From Syncephalis fuscata (Eukaryota; Zoopagomycota; Zoopagomycetes; Zoopagales; Piptocephalidaceae), in NCBI GenBank assembly GCA_025786725.1, contig JAHLTZ010000017.1, forward strand, positions 1 through 64,000: a stretch of 64,000 bases of DNA, written 5' to 3'. The position numbers and the translations under genes were made by a program. Shown in pieces: positions 1-11,916 of this stretch (position 1 is the stretch's first letter; each line of letters begins with the position of its first letter). The notes below the pieces were generated by a model. That model ran no database searches. It saw only the letters and a list, made by a program, of their open reading frames with translations, and was not told the origin of the DNA.

Positions 1-2
1 GA

Positions 3-650
3 CTGGGCAAATCACCACTCGAATCACATTGGACACTTCGAGCAAGTGCAGCCCAGTTATGTGCACGTATCTGTGCACGCTATGGCAATCAATATCACAC
101 ATTACAGCCACGAGTAGCTCGCACATTATTGAGAGCCTTCCTTGATCCGGCCAAGCCATTTACTACACATTATGGCGCCATCAAAGGATTGGCCGCATTG
201 GGACATCAAGTAACACGCCATCTATTATTGCCAAATGCGCTACAATACGGCTTATTATTAGAACCGGCTTTAGTAGACGAACGAAATGAACGTCGACAAG
301 AAGCGGGCATGTGCCGTACTGCTATGCTTGTAAGGATCTATTTAATATCAATAGTATCAATTCTAATCCTAATATATGTTGACTAGGAGGCGTTACTTGA
401 CATGGCCAAACAAGAGGCGGATCTATCATTACACAGCACGAGCAGCATCAACGAAGATGAAATGCAAATCGATAGCGACAATAATGGCACAACAATGAAT
501 AGCAACGATGATATCAGCGATACAGAGATTGACGAAAAGACCAAAGCTCTAAGTGAAAGTATTGGTGATCTATTTGCTAATGGAGTGATAGAGCGTGTAC
601 CGGCACGTCAAACCGGAGCACTTGCCCAATGGCAAGCATTGTTGAATTAA
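3..650 (+). CDS. TAF6: TAF6, TFIID/SAGA subunit, C-terminal part (5' end outside window)
   Basis: This is the 3' end of a TAF6 gene, a histone-fold and HEAT-repeat subunit of TFIID (and of SAGA in fungi) that acts in the nucleus in RNA polymerase II initiation. The reading frame is open from base 3. It contains the TAF6 HEAT-domain signature: a run of Ala/Cys/Arg-rich helix, then FLDPAKPFTTHYGAIKGLAA and a leucine-rich helix ending LLLPNALQYG. A 57-nt phase-0 GT-AG intron at 330-386 joins to a second exon beginning EALLDMAKQE and ending at TAA 648-650. The C-terminal tail is acidic and Asn/Asp-rich, then ends in a short helix. The histone fold must lie upstream. The TTG at 129 is not a start; the frame runs through it. 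Confidence 0.85.
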
Positions 651-817
651 ATGCCATCGTTTATTATTAAAAGCGTATTCAGATTAGTTAACATAGTAGA
701 AATAGTGATAATAATGGCAGTCATAACCATAACAAAACCAATTATTATGGTTACTATGCGTATCATGATAGTTATAATAGTGGTTGATAATAATAATAAT
801 ACAATAATAAGGAAAAG

Positions 818-3800
818 TTAAAAAGTATCACCAAAGTGTTCTTTGATGACCTGATTAATAGTTTCTACCCAAAAACGTGCCTGCTTTCCAGTATCTTCAA
901 AATAGTGTGTTTTACTTGGCTATTAAAACGATAAAAGAGTCGTTATATTTACTGATTATTTATAATTACCAAGTACTTACTGTGTGAATAAAAAAGTGTT
1001 TTGGATCCTTAAATTCAGGTAGCATACGAGCTGTAAAGTAAATAGTGCCTTTAACACAACCGCGATGATCATCTGCGTATATTAAACGTGGATGATCGGT
1101 AAGTACTAGTAGACGACGTTTACTAAATAAACCACGTCGTTTATAAACAACCCCAGCATGTAATACTCGTTCGCCCATATTAAGTAAAGGTGGACTATAT
1201 ATATAATGTTAGTACACAGATAATATTACTATTATTGGTATTCTAGCACTTACATTAGTTCACTTTCTGTAATATTAACCGATCGTGTTGTTGATCGTGA
1301 TGATGGTGATTTATCAAGTTTTGTCGATGTAGTCATAATACTATTGTTGTCATTAATTGATGCCATGCTTGTACCACTCGGTTGAAGTGATAAAAGTGAA
1401 GTACTACTACGAGATCCCCATATCTTCTCAGTAATTGACTTTGTCGTAGCAGATGCACTTTTTGCGTGCTGTGACGCTCTTCGTGTAATGGGTGGTGGGC
1501 GGATGGGTATTGGATTCGAAGCAGGAGATGTAGCTCGACTGTGTTGTTGTTGTTGCTGGATAGTATTGTTATTTGAACAATGATGTCCTGTAGCAGCACG
1601 TGAACCGGTCTAGATAGTGGTCTAGATAGTGGTCTAGACAATGGACGGGAAGGTGGACGAGAGGGTGGACGAGAGGGTGGCTGTGATTCTAATAGTGATG
1701 AAATGATGTAGCATGTGATCGTGGTGACCATGGCTCCATTTCAGGCGGTATAAAAGGCGTCATTTCCGATGAAGCTGACATATCAGTAAAATCCATATCT
1801 GAATGAGGTTGATAGGCGTGACGGCATATGGATGCTGAAGCCTTGCCTGCTCATCAATTGCGCTAATAATCGATGAACCCATAGAAGAAGTGGCACTGGC
1901 TAATGTGGCAGCAGATCGAATGCCACCATCATTCATTACACGTAGTCGTGGTGGTGGCATAAGAACTGAACCATCATACTCATCATCACCATCATCATCC
2001 TCATTAGTATTAACATGGCCATTATCGTTATAATTAAGTGAACTGGCGTCCCAAGGGATGCCATCACTTTCATGACTTTCATAAGAAACACGGACATTAT
2101 TATCACTTATTAGTAGATCTGGATCAATTTGTGGTGTTTCTGGACATTGTCTATCCGGTTGGAATAACATGGCCTCACTATTGCTTCTTAGTGGCATTTG
2201 GTTATGGTGATCGACCGGTGGTAAATACGGTAATAGTCGTGGCGGTGTCTGGAGTACCAACTGATCCCAGTCAATAGAGGCAAAGAAGGGATGTGTCTGT
2301 AAAGTATCCATGCCTTGATTGCCGGATCCTAATCGGTGATCTGGATTTAATACCTATATTAATTAAGTGATTAGTATTATTTATTAATAACCATTGGATT
2401 ATTACCAGTAGTTTTTCCACTAAGTCACGGGCCTCAGGAGGAAAGCCTGGTGGAAATTTATATTCCAGTTGAATAATCTTTTGAAAGGTAAGATATTCAT
2501 TGGCTGCCTTGAAAGGTGGTCGACCCGCTAATAATTGGTAGACAATGCAGCCAAATGCCCACCAGTCACAGCTTCTGGTAGCTGATTTATTAGTTAATAA
2601 CTCAGGAGAGACGTACTCGGCCGTGCCAACGAATGAATTGGATCGGTCATTATTGGCATCTTTATCAGCTGGCTCAAACAATTTGGCAGTACCAAAATCG
2701 GTTAATTTAATATGCATTCGTTCATCAAGTAAAATACTATTGGGTGTAAATAATAAATAATACAAATAATACGTATTATTACTTACTTTTCTGGTTTTAA
2801 ATCACTAATATACATTATTGTTATTGTTATCATTATTATTAAATAAACTTGTTTAATATTTATAACCACCTACCGATGTACAACACCTTGTGTGTGTAAA
2901 TAATTTACAGCTTGAGCAATTTCTGCTGCATAGAAACGAGAGCATGCCTCATCAAAACTACCCAACTAATAATATATCTATTAGCTGATAATAACCTATT
3001 ATTATTGTGTATTTACCTTACGCAACCATGTTAGTAATTCACCATTGGGAGCCAATTCTAATGCAAAATCTATTAGTAAAGTTAAGGTAAAATACAGCTA
3101 TCCATTAGTGTTACTAAGAATAAAAAGGATACATAAACTTTGCGCATCTTGAAATGTATAGAACAATTTGATAATCAATGGATGGTGCAACTTATTCAAT
3201 GTTAACTTTTCAATATTAACATATTTCGTTTTCTTTTCTTTAACAATATGGCGTTTATCAAGTACTTTAATGGCGAATTTCTTTTTGGTTAATTTCTCAG
3301 TAGCCAGTATTACCTAATATGTATTTGTAAGTCACCGGCTATTTGTTGACATTAGAGGCAATTCGTACTACTTACCGTAGAATAAGAACCTTCGCCCAAA
3401 TGGCGACCCATAATAAAATCTTCTGCATACCGTTTACGTGCTGGATCCAAGTCGGCCGTTGGTTGTGATGGTGCTGTTGCTGCCGCGGCTGCTTTGGCAA
3501 TTTCCATGAATGGTGGTGGCGTTATTGGTGGCGGGGCACATGGTCGTGGTGGCAGCCGTCGACGTGATTGATGCTCAGTAAACGACTCATCGTTATCGCC
3601 ATCGCCGTTCTGACCTGCCATGCTGCCGTGCTCCATACGCCAACGATCCTCACCGACATCGCGCGCCAGTAAATCAGCCTTTCGATGCGGATCTAATGAC
3701 ATTGATGAATTTGCCGAATGTGTAAATGACGGATAACCAGAGTCTGAGGCCCGAGGTCCTGAATTCACTTTTCGTTCCACGTCTTGCTCAATTGGTTCGG

Positions 3801-3976
3801 TAATGGTGGTGTAGGAGAACGACCGAGTTCGTCGTCTTCGCTGTCGTCCTCATAGCCGCTTAGTAGAAATGCAGTTGGCGGTGTGCTTGAAGAAGAGTGT
3901 GGACGGATTCCACATCATCCTGATGCGCAGTGGTTCGAGCAAGATATGGCTCGTCATTAGTGTTTTGACGACTCAT
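818..3976 (-). CDS. PDK1-type (Pkh/Ksg1) protein kinase with C-terminal PH domain; frame broken five times
   Basis: AGC-family 3-phosphoinositide-dependent kinase, which phosphorylates the activation loop of other AGC kinases at membranes. Seen: glycine loop GEGSYSTV, the Lys in FAIKVLDKRH, HRDLKPEN split over an intron, DFGTAKL, the activation segment NSFVGTAEYVSPELL, and PDK1-specific RPPFKAANEYL and HPFFASIDW. The C-terminal PH domain runs from GERVLHAGVVYKRRGLF to WVETINQVIKEHFGD, with the stop at 818-820. At least seven introns of about 45-75 nt are visible. The N-terminal extension (start ATG at 3974-3976) and the Ser/Pro-rich linker shift frame without introns near 3905-3915, 3766-3774, 1815-1845, 1690-1740 and 1603-1612, each as if one base were missing. 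The kinase and PH parts are intact. If the upstream breaks are real, translation might start further in. Symbol withheld because fungal orthologues carry different names. Confidence 0.85.
1616..1690. repeat. Short 9- and 12-base repeats coding Ser-Arg-Pro in the kinase linker
   Basis: Inside the PDK1-like gene, two kinds of short direct repeat lie side by side: copies of a 12-base unit containing TCTAGA and copies of a unit containing CGTCCACCCTCT on the coding strand. In the frame that avoids stops they code six SRP-type triplets (PPSRPPSRPPSRPLSRPLSRP). They lie between two of the frame breaks, so repeat length here should be checked in raw reads. Confidence 0.6.
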
Positions 3977-4393
3977 CGCGGTAGAACAGGAGCAAGACAA
4001 GGTGCTGTTTAGTTTATATTGCCAGTGTTACTACCAGAGTATTTAAACCATCTAATGATAAGATGCACGCACCAGTACAGTGAAGAAGCAGTTGAAAGGG
4101 ATGAAGATTGCGGAACACGACCAAGGCCTCCCACGTACACAAGAAAAACGGTCAGGTAAACTTGACACGTGGTGCTATACTAGTGATAAATACTCAAACA
4201 CGAATAATAATAAAGCTGATACGAGTGTACAAGGAATAAAACAACAATAATGATAACAACAATATTGTAAAATAATGTCCATTATAGTAATGATACTGTT
4301 GATCGTATCTATAATGGACTAATTTGTACAAACATCCTTGTACGTCAAAGTAGTGCTGCATTTGATAAATAAACTTTCACATTTAATTAATCG

Positions 4394-5250
4394 GTTTATA
4401 CATTTACTATTTACTAACTAATAGTATGTTCTATGTATACTGAACTTTGGTATAGTAGTATTTATTTTTTATTAGCTTAATTACTAATGGTGTTGACATC
4501 ATATTGTTATAAATCCCTCATTGACTGAGCTGCTTACAATCTACGTCAACGCGTCCTCTTTCGCATTACACTTGACAGCATCTATCGATTGTATACACGT
4601 TTATATTCTGCATCGACTACTTGGCTAGTGTTAATAGCTGGTTGACTACTAGCTTAAATGCAAACACTCGTTACATTACTTTGTTGCATTGCCTTCTTTG
4701 AGCCTATTTTGTTTGCAGCTCGTCTTTACTCTGTACACTGGCCTTGACATTTTATTAGCATAGTAAGTGTTTATTGGCTTAGTGTTGTTATGTTTGAGTA
4801 TATTCGCCTTTAGTCCCTCATTGTTGGCATTACTTCTTTACTTGCCTGTTATACTGCTTAAAGCATCGCATTGATCCGTGCTTTCTAACGCAACAATCGG
4901 CGTTATATCTAATGCATTTGGCTCTGTATACCGTAATGGCTTAACAAATACAGCCATTTGATTTTTGTTTAGCATGGCTAGAACTATAGTTTATACGCGT
5001 ATTGCTTAGTATTGGCCACTAGTTATCACTACATTTTATTGGATTATGTACTTTGCATACAACGCTGATACTGTACAAATAAATGTGTGTACTCTTTGTT
5101 TAATTGCCCAAAAATGGCACTGGCAATTGACACTGAGTTATCGCTTTAGATGGCTATTACCGCCAAATAATAGGCTTTTACGGCTTTTAATGTGAATATC
5201 TAAAAGAAGGATATTAACAATGTTGTTTATATTTATATTGATATGTTTTA
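4394..5250 (+). repeat. Arm 1 of a near-identical ~855-bp inverted duplication
   Basis: Reading this stretch against the reverse complement of 16594-17448 gives an almost base-for-base match, with scattered substitutions and single-base homopolymer differences (for example three versus four C in AATCCCTC at about 4517). The match ends abruptly on both sides, after TTTATACATTTACT at the left and ATATGTTTT at the right. The reverse strand carries the same interrupted small ORF described for the other arm. No recognisable transposase or reverse transcriptase. This copy is joined on its right to the second repeat family at 5258-5565. Confidence 0.85.
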
Positions 5251-5257
5251 AGTCCAG

Positions 5258-5565
5258 ACTTTTCGAAAATAAAGATATGGGACCTTGGCTATTTCTTGTT
5301 TACAGATATAAGCATATTGCAGTTAGTTACATTTAATACTGCTACATTGACATTACTCATTTTAACAATAATATCAGTAATTTATTGTGTTATTTTCATT
5401 ACGTTAATATTAAACAATTCATTAATAGTTTAATATGATTTGACGTTAAATGACTATATTTAATAACATTTAATTTATTGAACATAATAATGGATGGTGA
5501 ATGACATCAAAGTCTAAACTACTCATCGTAGATTTATGATCCAATATGCATATAATATATTCACT
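5258..5565 (+). repeat. Dispersed repeat R2, copy 1
   Basis: Bases 5299-5565 match 25092-25360 in direct orientation almost exactly, from TTTACAGATATAAGC to TATATTCACTTATAT. A further block, CTTTTCGAAAATAAAGATATGGGAC at 5259-5283, resembles bases near 24887-24912 ahead of the other copy, so the two copies differ there by an indel of about 165 bp. Noncoding, AT-rich. It abuts the inverted repeat arm at 4394-5250. Confidence 0.8.
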
Positions 5566-6021
5566 TATATTGTTAATAGTGCATGTCTATACTAATATAC
5601 AGCATTCTATGCTATACGAATACACCATATTGTTATAGGTTTCAATTACATATAGCTTGCTAAATGAATGAGGTGAATGCGTTGAGCTTTATTAATAATA
5701 GTGCTAGAACAAAAACAAAAGCAGTTTTGGACAGAGAAAGGCTATGTGAGCATGAAATGACACAGAATAGAATATATACAATGGAAAGTGTATGATAAGT
5801 GGTGTTGAAGTTATCGTGCATATAACATAATGAACGAATGAGTGGAGTATATTGCAACATATAATAAACAGAGTGTGTCTAATATAACATAGAATGATGT
5901 ATAGTAGCGTGGAATAGAATGTAAATATTATAAGTCAATAGACAACATATGCATACTGGATAATAACCTACGATGATATTCTAGACTTTAATGTCACTCA
6001 CCATCCATCATTATGTTCAAT
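5477..6021. mobile_element. Foldback (MITE-like) element with long terminal inverted repeats
   Basis: The left end (ATTGAACATAATAATGGATG... at 5477-5516) is the reverse complement, with a few mismatches, of 5982-6021 (...CATCCATCATTATGTTCAAT). A weaker match continues inwards through CATCGTAGATTT and its partner near 5965, giving arms of roughly 60 bp around a ~420-bp AT-rich core with no convincing gene. Target-site duplication is not evident. The left arm also belongs to repeat R2. Confidence 0.6.
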
Positions 6022-7628
6022 AGGAAGAATGTTAGCCATTAACCACCAAATCACAATATATTTAAATGGTTTAATCATCAATAAACCTCATCACCGCACC
6101 CATGTTCAATCGATTAAATGTCTAGATCAATAAAATAAAAGCTATTCAATATAGTGATTTGACTTTTAATCAAATTAAATAGCTGGTAAATTGTTTATTG
6201 TTTGCAACAGAATGGTATCTTTATTAATTAATAAAGAAGATGATAGATACTATATGATGTGCGTAATAATGCGACTTATTACAAATCATTGGCATCATTC
6301 CCGTCTAGTAAACTTACATGATAGCGCCAGTAATTAACAAATCAATAATTTGTGGTATATGCATCAATAGGACGAGAGCAGCGTATGAACTGCGTTAATG
6401 TCGGAGAAAAAATGCTAATAAAAAAGAAAAAGGAAAGCCAAATAAACTAATAAATATTGGTTGGAGCAAAAAGGTTAATATGCTTTTAAGAAACACAAAT
6501 AGACATGTTAACCAAATAAAACAGACAGAAAAGAGCGAGAGTAAGAATGTGAGGAAGAGAGAAGGCGGACGCATGATGATTACACTAATTCGGTTCTATG
6601 AACAGCAATTCTATTTGATCCAATTGATACTTTATTATATGCTGTAATATTAACTATAATTAAAGAATATAAATAATATTTAATCATAACAACTGTTATT
6701 AGTTACTAAATTTATTAAAATACGATGTAATGATAATGATAACTGGCATGCTGCTACTATTTACTGCAAGTAAAATAGTAAACAGATGATTAGCATTAAA
6801 TCAGTCATTAAAAGCCTGTAAGATAAATCATTAGTACAAATTATAGTTAACTAATAGCGTTAGTAATAATTATAAACACTTGGTAAAGAGTGAAAATACT
6901 ATGTGAAATAAATGAGTGCAAGTTAGACAATAAAAGTGCCAGATTATCTTTATAATCAGAAATTGTGATAACGATAGCTATATATTTACAATAATAGAGT
7001 TGTATTTATTTGGATAATAATAATTAATGCTAACTTGTAGTTAAATAACGCCATGATAATGAATAATGGTAAAAGAAGAATGAATCTATTGCCAACTTTT
7101 TTAAATGAATAGTATAGGCTATTCTAGTTTCAAGTATTATAATGCCCACGTAATTGTTTTACCTAGATATTTACACTATTGACTATTTAAAAAGGGTCCA
7201 AGTTATTGCAATAGTACTAATAATTGTATTGATTACTAGAAGGTGAGTTGGGCCGGGTATTATACCGTATGCTTGGTCATGGTTGAAACGATATCGTGTA
7301 AAAACACGTGATTATATGCTGCGCAGGTAATTACAATGACCATAGTTGGTAATATAATAGAAAATTACATCATGGCGGCCCTTAGTGTCAGATAGCAACA
7401 GTATTTATAGAAAAAACTGTCAGTTCTTTCCTTTCCCACTTGAGTTTTCACCATTATTACTACTATTTGTTTACAAACATCTGCACGCACACACGCGTTC
7501 ATTGTCATCACGACACTAAAATACTTTTATCGCACTAATTAGTCGGTGGTAGTCGTTTTAGTAACAATAGTAGCAGTAGTAGTAGTAGTAGTAGTAACAG
7601 TAGTAGTAACAGTAGTAATAGTAGAGGT

Positions 7629-8837
7629 ATGTCAGCTCACAACTCTTCTGACGAACCAACAGTCATATTTGTCGAGGGCTCTGAGGATATTGGTCTTAAC
7701 GATAAGACACGTAAACAGGTTCGGTTTGCAAGTAGTGTACCAGACGCTGAAGAAGTAGTTGAAGAGCACGAACTATTGGTTAAAGGACAGTTGGATAAAC
7801 TATCAGGAAGCATGGCGGGCGATAACAATAGTAGTTCGAAGCAAATGGCTGAGCAATATTGGACAACGGCTTCGATTGTTTTGAACATCAGCTCATCGGT
7901 GGGCATTGTTTTGGTGAATAAGCTGGTATTCGAATCGTACAAGTTTAAATTTGGTACATTTGTCACGGTCATCCACTTCTGTTGCACATGGATCGGTTTA
8001 ATCATTTGTGCACGACTAGGCGCATTTGAGCCGAGACCTGTGCCATGGCGCGGATGATAGGACTTTGTGCTAGTTTTTGTGGCTTTGTCGTACTAACGAA
8101 TCTGAGTCTACAGCACAACTCAGTCGGTTTCTATCAAATGGCCAAAGTACTTACAACACCAACGGTAGCAGTGATTGTAAGTGATCACTATGGAATATTT
8201 AAATAACCAGTCCAATCTATACTAACCTAATAATGATTAGCAACTGATATTTTATCAAAAAACGCTTACTCGGCCTATCACAATTTCATTAGCAGTGATT
8301 TGTATTGGTGTGTGTATTGCCAGTGTAACTGATGTTCAAATGAACTTGGTCGGTACCTTTTTTGCTATAGCAGGTGTTGTTGTCACCTCTTTCTACCAAG
8401 TATGGATTGGTTCAGAGCAAAAAGCGCTAGGACTTTCGCCGCCTCAGCTACTCTACCGTCAAGCGCCCATGTCGGTTGTTATGCTATTGCCATGCGTCTT
8501 TATTCTTGATGATGTGCACGCGCTATTGAACTATGAAATGACGTTGGGTGCGCTATTTACCATTTTACTAAGCGGTGTACTTGCCTTCCTAGTCAATTGG
8601 TCGATATTTGCTATTATTGGCCGTACTAGTGCTATAACCTACAACGTAGTTGGCCACGCAAAACTATGTCTCATTCTTGTAGGCGGTTTTCTTCTATTCA
8701 AGTATGAGCTAGATTGGCGTAACCTTAGCGGTATATCTGTTGCTTTATTTGGTATCTACCTTTACAGCAAGGCAAAAATGGCTGAATCAGCATCCGCATC
8801 CGCAATAATCAGTGGGTCGAACAAAGAACGACCATAG
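7629..8837 (+). CDS. SLC35E3-like nucleotide-sugar/triose-phosphate-type transporter; one frame break
   Basis: Multi-pass drug/metabolite-superfamily transporter of the TPT/SLC35E group, expected in the Golgi or ER membrane; the substrate cannot be read from sequence. A ~70-residue acidic soluble N-terminus precedes helix 1 (SIVLNISSSVGIVLVNKLVFE). Family blocks follow: HFCCTWIGLIIC, SFCGFVVLTNLSLQHNSVGFYQ, KVLTTPTVAVIQ, VVTSFYQVWIGS, QLLYRQAPMS, LSGVLAFLVNWSIF, RTSAITYNVVGHAKLCL and FGIYLYS. One intron at 8177-8240 joins AVI to QLIFYQK. At 8041-8050 (CCTGTGCCATGGCG) the frame must slip by one base to connect PRPVP to the ARMIGLCASFCGF block; otherwise translation stops at TGA 8056-8058. Both sides align to one family, so a missing base is the simplest reading. 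Confidence 0.85.
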
Positions 8838-10026
8838 AAATACAACAGTATATTTCAATAAACATTAAATCAAACAAGCTTTTGATTTTAATAATGTAGC
8901 CAAAATGTATGCTTGCATAGGTTATAGTCGTTATCTGTACCAATTCAAATTGTTGAATGAACCGCATGTATACTAAATAAGCAGCTAGTATATAAATTAA
9001 TATGTTTATTAACCAGCTAACAAATAGTATCCTGAATCCAAATGTCAGTTGTTACTTGTTTAATTTCAAAATAATGGTATCAATTGTATGAATAATTAAC
9101 TCCTTTATACTTAAACGAATGATCCCCGTTATTATTTACTAAGAAAGTAAAATAATACAATTTTATAGATAATGTAATGCATTAGGTTTGCAGTCATATA
9201 CAGGATATATTATTAATACATAGTAAATTTACATTTTTATAAACATTTAAGTAGGATATAATGCTATTGCTATAATGATACTCTCTGAATGACTAGTATA
9301 TGAAGCAACATATTGTATTAATTAAATAAACAACTTTTACTGTTCAATTGGTACTTGTTTATTGTTGAAATACTTTGCATTTTAGTACACTGATATAGCC
9401 AGATACAGCAATTTTGATGATTCCAATGGAACTACCAATGCTAGCATGTAAAGTTAACCTGTCGTTTTTTAAAAATAAATACCTTACCATTATCTATTGT
9501 CACAATGCAGACAAACGCAAGTTACAACAATAAATAGCTCAAAGGCCTTGGTATTGACTAAGCTTTAGCAGTAAACGCGCGATTCCAACCCGTGTAACTT
9601 TGCCAACAGCACAGCGTGAATAACACAGTGTATATCAAGGTGATAAAAAATGCAGCATTTGTCAGTGCCTCCAAACAGCTGCCTATACTGATTGGCAAGA
9701 TTGTTACACTATCGCCTAAAAAGTAGCCTTGGGCCCTTTAATTAGAACTGCTTGAAGATCTTCAGAAGCAAGATGCCGAATTAGCTGTATTGCCTTCTTT
9801 GACCACGTAGTACAGTATGGCGCTACCAGTGATATAGCGGACATTTACTAGCATCTAAGCTATTGACTTTTCTCTGCTGCACCTTCTATCGATAGCTATT
9901 ATTTTCTACCGCTCTGCGAGCCGGATATTGTTACTACTCGTCAATTCTCTACTGTACCTAGTTGTTTTTAATCATCTGCTTGCCTGTCTATCCGGCTTCA
10001 TATTTATTTATATTTATATTTACGAC
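8838..10026. other. Spacer, about 1.2 kb
   Basis: AT-rich up to about 9540, then more balanced composition to 9900 with short open stretches (for example KRAIPTRVTLPTAQRE near 9573). None is long or recognisable enough to call. This holds the 3' region of the transporter gene and the promoter of the first seven-helix gene. Confidence 0.5.
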
Positions 10027-11033
10027 ATGCTGCATAACGATCCAATAGCACAGCTGAACGCCTTTGAGTACCTGTCGGACAGTGGCGGGGACATTCATAG
10101 TATTCAGCAGCGTTCCAAGGGTGTCCACACCCAGCTAGCCATCATCGTCATGCTACTTGTTGTTTTCTTGCGTAACACGTTTTGTACGATCAAGCTACTG
10201 GTCAAAGACGCGACAAAAACATCCCATTGGTTTTGTTTCATCACGGCAGTCGTGGGTGTTTTCTTCTTGGGATGTATAGCGTTACCGCACCATTTGCCAG
10301 GTGGGCCATCCTGCAACATTGTTATTTGGAGTGCCATATCCGGCATGAGCATTTCTACCATGTCTATTAATTCGGTATTGCTGGAACGTGCATATCTTGC
10401 AAATCAACGCAATAAATGGCTACTTGCAGCCGGCGTTCTTCTTATTCTACCGGCCCCGATGCTACTCCTTGTAATGTGGCTCCATGTGACGCCAACGTAC
10501 AGTCCCGCCTCTGGCTGTTACATTACATTTCCACCAATATTTCCCTATTTCCGGCTTCTTATTGATGCACCTCCTAATCTTGTGTTTTCGGCCGCGTTCA
10601 GCCTTGTAATTTACAGGCAGTACAAAAAATTTGGCGACCGATGTTGGAAACAACTTGCAAAAGAAGGTATATCGACCATGCTGCTCGTCATTCTTTCAAA
10701 CGTGATCTGTATGATCTGCAACATTTTTAGCGTATTCGGTGAATCTACTGACATACTTTTTATTGTTGATTGGTAAGTGGTGTGGGCTGTGCAGAAATTG
10801 TCAGCTGCATGAACTAACTTTCACTGGTTAGGTGGGTTACCTCGACATTGTTGGTGGAGAGCACGCGGCGAATGGAGTCATCTCGTCAACGGGCAACGGG
10901 CAGTGGTGGTAGCAGTAGCAGCACGGCATTAAGAAGCACCGATGTCCGTCAGTCAATTGAGCAAACGACGCAGAAAAGTTCGCAATTTTGGCAAGTCCAA
11001 CGCAATACAGTTCTCACTGCATTTCGTCGCTAA
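10027..11033 (+). CDS. Seven-helix (GPCR-like) membrane protein, paralogue 1
   Basis: I do not recognise a named family. The start ATG at 10027 is chosen because the protein then aligns end to end with its downstream neighbour (DPIAQLNAFEYL versus DPLSELNAIGYL); the longer frame from 9928 lacks that support. Hydropathy by eye gives seven helices: about 40-58, 68-88, 97-120, 131-153, 180-203, 219-242 and 247-265. Conserved with the paralogue: HHLP.GPSC.IVIW, MSI/AIN..LLERAYLA.QRN, FRLLID.PPN, FGDRCWK and TMLLVILSN. An intron at 10773-10831 splits the last helix (DW/W). The C-terminal tail is Ser/Thr/Arg-rich and cytosolic if the topology is GPCR-like. Confidence 0.75.
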
Positions 11034-11916
11034 AACACTTACACACTAGCTGACAAACGCACAAATAATACCGTAGTCTTTACTTTTTTGTCCAATAATA
11101 CGCTATAAACCAGATTGTTGCGTTTGTTCGCATAATAACCTTTGACAACGTCGCTTGTATATCGCACAGTTAGCGCATGCTTGATCGAGTCGACTAAGAA
11201 ATATTCTATTCTTTAGTACATCTGCTTGAAAATGTTACACTTTTGGCGCCAATCAGTGTTGCCACGCTATGACCGGTTTTTTCGCCCATGTGTACTTTCT
11301 CTATAGGCCATCAGGCCATCAGGGCAGCGGCAGCAGCAGCAACAGCAGCAGCAGCATCATCATCAATGGCGTGCACAACTCATGTTATTTTTGTGATAAA
11401 AATAAATTCCATTTGCCTTTACTTGCCTACCATGTCTATGTCCACACATTCACATGACCAAACTTACATACATGCGGTACACAATTCTCTTTGCACATGG
11501 ATAAACTAAAAAGATTTAACAAATTGACACAAGTATCTGGCTCAGTCATTACAACCCGAACTTCCTGCTGTTTTTTGCCTATTGGTTCATCGATTTAAAA
11601 AGGGAACGTCCCAATCACATGTGTCTCATCGCTCTGATAGTATTTTTCTTATAATTGTATGAACAGCCATACAGAACTACTCTCCTTTTTTTGCTATTAT
11701 TCAATCATTTCCGTCGCTCTTTGTTTATTATATCAGTGTTTTTATTCTATATAGCTGGTGCTGGCCTTACCGCTTACATCATCTTTGTGCCATTGATAGT
11801 ATCTGTACAATTGACATTCTGTTTTATCTTTTCTTCGTCTTTAAACTTTAATTCTTCCGCTTGATAATATACAACCAACTCCGCATTAATTTCGCCCTAT
11901 TCTTGAATTTATACAA
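11034..11916. other. Spacer between the two seven-helix paralogues
   Basis: About 880 bp. Contains a CAG/CAGCAA triplet run near 11325-11365 followed by CATCATCAT, and pyrimidine-rich stretches before the second gene. The short open frames here show no similarity to the flanking paralogues and are not called. Confidence 0.5.

Larger units (their letters stand above)
4000..7628. other. Gene-poor spacer, about 3.6 kb
   Basis: Between the kinase gene start and the SLC35E3-like gene. Apart from the repeats listed separately (inverted arm, R2, foldback), it is AT-rich with stops in all frames. Small nested palindromes occur near 4225-4345 (TGTACAAGGA with its complement, and GTCCATTATAG with its complement). 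An AGT-triplet run at 7567-7627 forms the leader just before the next start codon. No tRNA or rRNA could be recognised. Confidence 0.6.

Noticed and set aside
3766-3780. A tiny intron (GTGAATTCAG) to explain the frame change in the kinase N-terminus
   Set aside because: Ten bases is too short for a spliceosomal intron and its removal does not give the downstream frame.
5660-5860. 66-codon frame inside the foldback core
   Set aside because: Leu/Ser/Phe-rich chance frame in AT-rich repeat DNA; absent from the other copy of the repeat.
7230-7330. Possible tRNA or other RNA polymerase III gene
   Set aside because: A GGTTGAAAC stretch loosely resembles a B box but no cloverleaf with paired acceptor ends can be drawn.
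11269-11509. Small open frames between the 7TM paralogues
   Set aside because: Driven by a CAG/CAT repeat and not similar to anything recognised; no start context or splice sites in support.
11655-11864. 69-codon hydrophobic frame before paralogue 2
   Set aside because: T-rich DNA translates to Leu/Phe/Ile; it does not align with the paralogue N-terminus and is separated from it by stops.
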